Source: Bombella mellum (GTDB taxonomy: Bacteria; Pseudomonadota; Alphaproteobacteria; Acetobacterales; Acetobacteraceae). From it: DNA of 64,000 nucleotides. This document shows positions 61,016-64,000 of this stretch, piece by piece. The notes under the pieces are model-generated. The model worked only from the letters and a program-made list of their open reading frames with translations, was not told where the DNA came from and searched no databases. The stretch covers positions 310,001 through 374,000 of the forward strand of contig NZ_PDLY01000002.1 in the NCBI RefSeq assembly GCF_014048465.1, given 5' to 3'. Each line of letters begins with the position of its first letter. The stretch's first letter is position 1. A program made the position numbers and the translations under genes.

Positions 61016-61573
61016 TCACCCCAGCAGTGCGGCCCACTCCTCGACGGACTGTCCGCTCTGGAAGCGGTCATCCACGGCCCCATCCAGCATGACGGTCGGG
61101 GAGACATGGATGCCATTCTCCCTTGCATGGCGGGCATGTGCCTTCATCGCCTCCGTCACGCCCGACAGCCGGAAGGGCCGTGCCAGATCAAGCCGGGCAT
61201 ATACTTCCAGACGGACGATCAGTTCATCTGGCGTGGTCTGCATGTTCAGCCCCTCGCAGTGCTGGGAGAACTCGAACTCCTCCCTGTGATCACCAATCGT
61301 CCGCAGGGTATGCCACGCCCTGTCCCGTCCGTCCGGCAGGGCGGCGGCAGCCAGAATGCAGCGTGTCAGAATCCCCGAAAACAGATGCCACGGCTGGGAA
61401 TGGAGATGGACCTGAAGTGTCAGCCTCTCCTCCCCCACATGGGCCAGAAGCGGCATAAGCTTGCGTGAGGCCCGGACGCTGAAAGGGCATGTCGGCTCCA
61501 GAAAAACCTCCAGTTTCTGCGGCCCATGTCCCCAGACCAGTTCGGCCGGTTTCGCCCTGTCTGCATCATTCAT
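61016..61573 (-). CDS. DsbA-like thioredoxin-fold protein, CPFS active site
   Basis: Thioredoxin fold with an inserted helical domain (DsbA/thioredoxin_4 group). The active site is CPFS (Cys29, Ser32) in VFLEPTCPFSVRAS, so one cysteine of the usual pair is missing. The cis-proline loop is HVSPTVMLDG. No signal peptide is seen, so it is probably cytoplasmic. A monothiol transferase or isomerase role is likely. It lies just before a terminator. Confidence 0.8.
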   Translation of the reverse strand: MNDADRAKPAELVWGHGPQKLEVFLEPTCPFSVRASRKLMPLLAHVGEERLTLQVHLHSQPWHLFSGILTRCILAAAALPDGRDRAWHTLRTIGDHREEFEFSQHCEGLNMQTTPDELIVRLEVYARLDLARPFRLSGVTEAMKAHARHARENGIHVSPTVMLDGAVDDRFQSGQSVEEWAALLG

Positions 61574-61626
61574 GAAATCGCTCCTCTTCCAGAAATCCGT
61601 TCACCCACTTTATGGAAGACTTCATA

Positions 61627-61656
61627 CGAAAACAGCCCCGCATGATGCGGGGCTGT
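61627..61656 (-). terminator. Rho-independent terminator of rhlE
   Basis: ACAGCCCCGCAT pairs with ATGCGGGGCTGT almost without a loop, and the minus strand continues with TTTT. It lies 30 bases after the rhlE stop. Confidence 0.85.
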
Positions 61657-61686
61657 CTGTCCGTGCGGGCATGTCTGCCAGACCGT

Positions 61687-63003
61687 TCAGGAAGAACGCC
61701 GCCTCCTGTTTCTGGCAGCTCCCTGACCTGATGCGGCTGGACGGGAGGCAGCCTGCGGCCGGGGCGAACGCCCCCGCCCGCCTGCATGGCCACCGCCGCC
61801 ACGGCCACCACGACCGCCCCGTCCACCACCAAGAACGGGCGGCGGCAGGGTGGAGTTCTGCGCCTCCGCAGAATGGTAGGGATGGTCCGTGATCACCGGC
61901 ACGGCCTTGCTGATCCGCTTCTCGATCTCCCGCAGCCAGGCACGCTGCTCGGCATCACAGAGCGACACGGCCCAGCCTTCACGACCGGCACGGGCCGTAC
62001 GGCCGATGCGATGGACATAGGCTTCCGGAACGTTCGGCAGGTCGTAATTGAAGACATGCGACACTTCATCCACGTCGATGCCACGGGCGGCAATGTCCGT
62101 CGCCACCAGCACACGGATCGTGCCATCACGGAAACCCTGCATGGCCCGTTCCCGTGCCCCCTGGGACTTGTTGCCATGAATGGCCGCTGCCGGGATGCCG
62201 TTCCTGTTCAGGAACTCGGCCACCTTGTTGGCCTCATGCTTCATCAGGGTGAAGACCACAGCCCGCACGACCCGGTCATTATTGACCAGCATCATCAGGG
62301 CTTCTTTCTTCGCCGTTGAATCCACGAACAGGACGGCCTGCCGGATGCGGTCCACCGTGCTGGATTCCGGCGTGACCTGCACCGTTTCCGGGTTCTTCAG
62401 CAGGGAATGGGCCAGATCACGGATGGAGGGCGGCATGGTGGCGGAGAACAGCAGGGTCTGCCGCTTCTCCGGCAGGCGGGCCACGATGCGCCGGATGTCA
62501 TGGACAAAGCCCATGTCCAGCATACGGTCCGCCTCATCCAGCACCACGATCTCCAGCGTGGAAAGGTCGATATGTCCCTGCCCCACGAGGTCCAGAAGAC
62601 GGCCGGGAGCGGCAACCATGACATCCACGCCACGCTTCATCGCTTCGACCTGCCGGTTCTGCCCCACGCCACCGAAGATCACGGCATGGGAGAACTTCAT
62701 ATGCCGGGCATAGGCGGCAAAATTGTCACCAATCTGCGCCACAAGCTCCCGGGTCGGTGCCAGAACCAGCACACGGGCACCCCGGGGGGACGGCCGGCGG
62801 GGATGCTCCAGAAGATGGTTAAGGATCGGCAGGGCAAAGGCGGCCGTTTTCCCTGTCCCTGTCTGGGCAAGCCCCAGAAGATCTTTCCCTTTCAGAAGAT
62901 GGGGAATTGCCCCGGCCTGAATGGGGGTTGGCGTTGTGTAGCCTTCTCCATCTAGGGCCTGCAAAATGGGGGCCGCCAGACCGAGAGCTTGAAAACTGCT
63001 CAT
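61687..63003 (-). CDS. rhlE: DEAD-box RNA helicase, RhlE-like
   Basis: ATP-dependent RNA helicase of ribosome assembly or RNA decay. Motifs in order: Q motif TPIQAGAIP, Walker A AQTGTGKT (about residue 41), PTRELVAQ, VLDEADRMLDMGF (DEAD near residue 155), SATMP, VATDIAARGIDVD and HRIGRTARAGREG. The C-terminal 60 residues are Gly/Arg-rich (GGRGGRGGRGGGGHAGGRG), a disordered RNA-binding tail. Length 438 aa. A 273-bp upstream region, without a clear promoter, may be a long regulatory leader. Confidence 0.93.
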   Translation of the reverse strand: MSSFQALGLAAPILQALDGEGYTTPTPIQAGAIPHLLKGKDLLGLAQTGTGKTAAFALPILNHLLEHPRRPSPRGARVLVLAPTRELVAQIGDNFAAYARHMKFSHAVIFGGVGQNRQVEAMKRGVDVMVAAPGRLLDLVGQGHIDLSTLEIVVLDEADRMLDMGFVHDIRRIVARLPEKRQTLLFSATMPPSIRDLAHSLLKNPETVQVTPESSTVDRIRQAVLFVDSTAKKEALMMLVNNDRVVRAVVFTLMKHEANKVAEFLNRNGIPAAAIHGNKSQGARERAMQGFRDGTIRVLVATDIAARGIDVDEVSHVFNYDLPNVPEAYVHRIGRTARAGREGWAVSLCDAEQRAWLREIEKRISKAVPVITDHPYHSAEAQNSTLPPPVLGGGRGGRGGRGGGGHAGGRGRSPRPQAASRPAASGQGAARNRRRRSS

Positions 63004-63276
63004 GATTTTTCCTCAAAACCGGCGTCACTCCAGCAATCCATCTGGCAACACCGCATAAAATGGACGTTCGAGCCTCCCACTGATAAGAGGTTCCTGCTCG
63101 TCCTGCCCACAAATAGGACTATGTTTGTCTTATAACAAGGGGAAAATCGTCCTGCTCCCCCGATGACCCCTTTCCCACGCCAGACAGATCGCCCCATGAC
63201 CGTTCCAAAAAGACGAAAAAACAGGTCGTTACATGATGACGGCCCGTTCCATGAAGTCTCTGTAATCCGGCTCTTT
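63004..63276. other. Region upstream of rhlE without a recognised gene
   Basis: The gap between metW and rhlE on the same strand. It is AT-richer in the middle, with TATAAGAC and GTTATAAG on the minus strand that could hold a -10 element about 130 bases before rhlE. No coding frame was supported. Cold-shock-type helicases often have long leaders, but no known leader motif was identified. Confidence 0.35.
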
Positions 63277-63882
63277 CTATCGTGTCCTGCGGCGCAGGAG
63301 GAACAGGCCCTGCTCACCAAACAGATTGGCAAGATGAGGTGAGCACCCTGCCAGACGAGACTGCCTGTTGCCGTTGACAACCATCCACCGGCAGACCTCA
63401 TACCCGTCTTCCTCGCACAGGGCGAAGAAGTCGTAAATCGTGCAGGGATGGATGTTGGCCGTCTCATACCAGGGGGTCGGCCATACGGACGTCATGGGCA
63501 TCCGACCCGTCCGCAGCAGATGCCAGCGCAGACGCCAGTGCCCGAAATTGGGAAACGACACCAGAGCCGAACGGCCGATCCGCAGCATGTGCCGCAGGAC
63601 ATCCCGTGGATGTTCCACGGCCTGAAGCGTCCGCTGAAGCACGACATAATCAAACGTGTCATCCGGATAGTCAGCCAGCATGGCATCAGCATCACCATGC
63701 ATGACGGGCAGCCCATGAGCCACGGACTGCGTGACAGCCTTCATGTCCAGCTCCAGCCCCTGGGCATCGCAGCCTTTCTCCTGCGAGAGATGACCGATCA
63801 GGCTGCCATCTCCACAGCCAATATCCAGCACACGGCTGTTGGGGGCAACCATGCTGGCAATCAGTTCCTGGTCAAACCGCAT
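63277..63882 (-). CDS. metW: Methionine biosynthesis protein MetW
   Basis: Methyltransferase-fold protein that works with MetX in methionine synthesis. [15 protein letters not shown] is the AdoMet motif [17 protein letters not shown] motif II/III, and [16 protein letters not shown] with [15 protein letters not shown] are MetW signatures. The ATG at 63882 overlaps the end of metX by 11 bp, so the two are translated together. The frame extends upstream to 63927 but into metX. Confidence 0.94.
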   Translation of the reverse strand: MRFDQELIASMVAPNSRVLDIGCGDGSLIGHLSQEKGCDAQGLELDMKAVTQSVAHGLPVMHGDADAMLADYPDDTFDYVVLQRTLQAVEHPRDVLRHMLRIGRSALVSFPNFGHWRLRWHLLRTGRMPMTSVWPTPWYETANIHPCTIYDFFALCEEDGYEVCRWMVVNGNRQSRLAGCSPHLANLFGEQGLFLLRRRTR

Positions 63883-64000
63883 TGGCCTGCCTCCCCTCCG
63901 GCAGACCGGCATGGCGGGCCGCACCATTCAGGAAGCCACGCACGGTCCGGTCGAAATCAGGTTCTTCCAGCAGGAAGGCGTCATGCCCCCGGTCGCTGTC
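63872..64000 (-). CDS. metX: Homoserine O-acetyltransferase MetX, C-terminal end only
   Basis: The window ends inside this gene; 42 codons are seen. The sequence [19 protein letters not shown] is the C-terminal end of MetX, where the His of the catalytic triad sits in the GHDAFL motif. The stop is 11 bp inside metW. The N-terminal part lies beyond 64000. Confidence 0.88.
   Translation of the reverse strand, partial: DSDRGHDAFLLEEPDFDRTVRGFLNGAARHAGLPEGRQANAV

Overview
The window looks like chromosome from an acetic acid bacterium (Alphaproteobacteria, Acetobacteraceae). This rests on high GC content, a meso-DAP-type peptidoglycan pathway, the order ftsZ-lpxC-bamD-recN-ligA, and the SRP/ribosomal operon ffh-rpsP-rimM-trmD-rplS running straight into leuC-leuD-leuB. 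The genus cannot be fixed by eye. No insertion sequence, prophage, rRNA or plasmid gene was seen.

Layout. 1-16269 (+) is a compact division and cell-wall (dcw) cluster: ftsI (5' end cut by the window), murE, murF, mraY, murD, ftsW, murG, murC, murB, ddl, ftsQ, ftsA, ftsZ. Many joints are TGATG or ATGA stop/start overlaps. lpxC, bamD, recN and ligA follow to 22401. 22402-33946 is a glycan-related accessory region: a 24-residue candidate leader ORF under a strong palindrome, five glycosyltransferases (GTs; two GT8 paralogues, one GT32, two large two-domain GTs), a secreted glucoamylase-like protein and two small paralogous proteins of unknown function. A CorC/CNNM-type transporter and nicotinamidase sit inside it. 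33978-37653 holds tRNA-Arg, tRNA-Pro, gpt, a tandem duplication of tRNA-Asn, rnhA, thrB and ispH. 37819-46991 holds a second GT block (GT2/92-like, GT8, GT2 fused to a DUF1796-like domain, CgeB-like GT) and small envelope proteins. 47041-56276 (-) holds two tandem class I aminotransferases, leuBDC and the ribosomal/SRP operon. 56490-58620 (+) holds a quinone reductase-like flavoprotein and a DUF2130 coiled-coil protein. 58621-59171 is the only long gene-free stretch. It holds strong hairpins and a two-unit repeat with 61-bp spacing that resembles a relic type I-E CRISPR. 59172-64000 holds tRNA-Ser, a small protein, two secreted proteins built of the same 17-residue repeat, a DsbA-like protein, rhlE, metW and the end of metX.

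The first 17 genes are mostly one functional set: lipid I/II synthesis and flipping, divisome assembly, lipid A commitment and outer-membrane protein assembly. The GT blocks probably modify a surface glycan or glycoprotein. No flippase, polymerase or ABC exporter is present, so they are likely an auxiliary set. The most unusual pattern is a degenerate module with a W-E-x-F signature. It recurs in up to six otherwise different proteins across both GT blocks, alone in two and joined to unrelated GT catalytic domains in the others. I infer a beta-trefoil-like accessory domain, but this has not been tested by any search.
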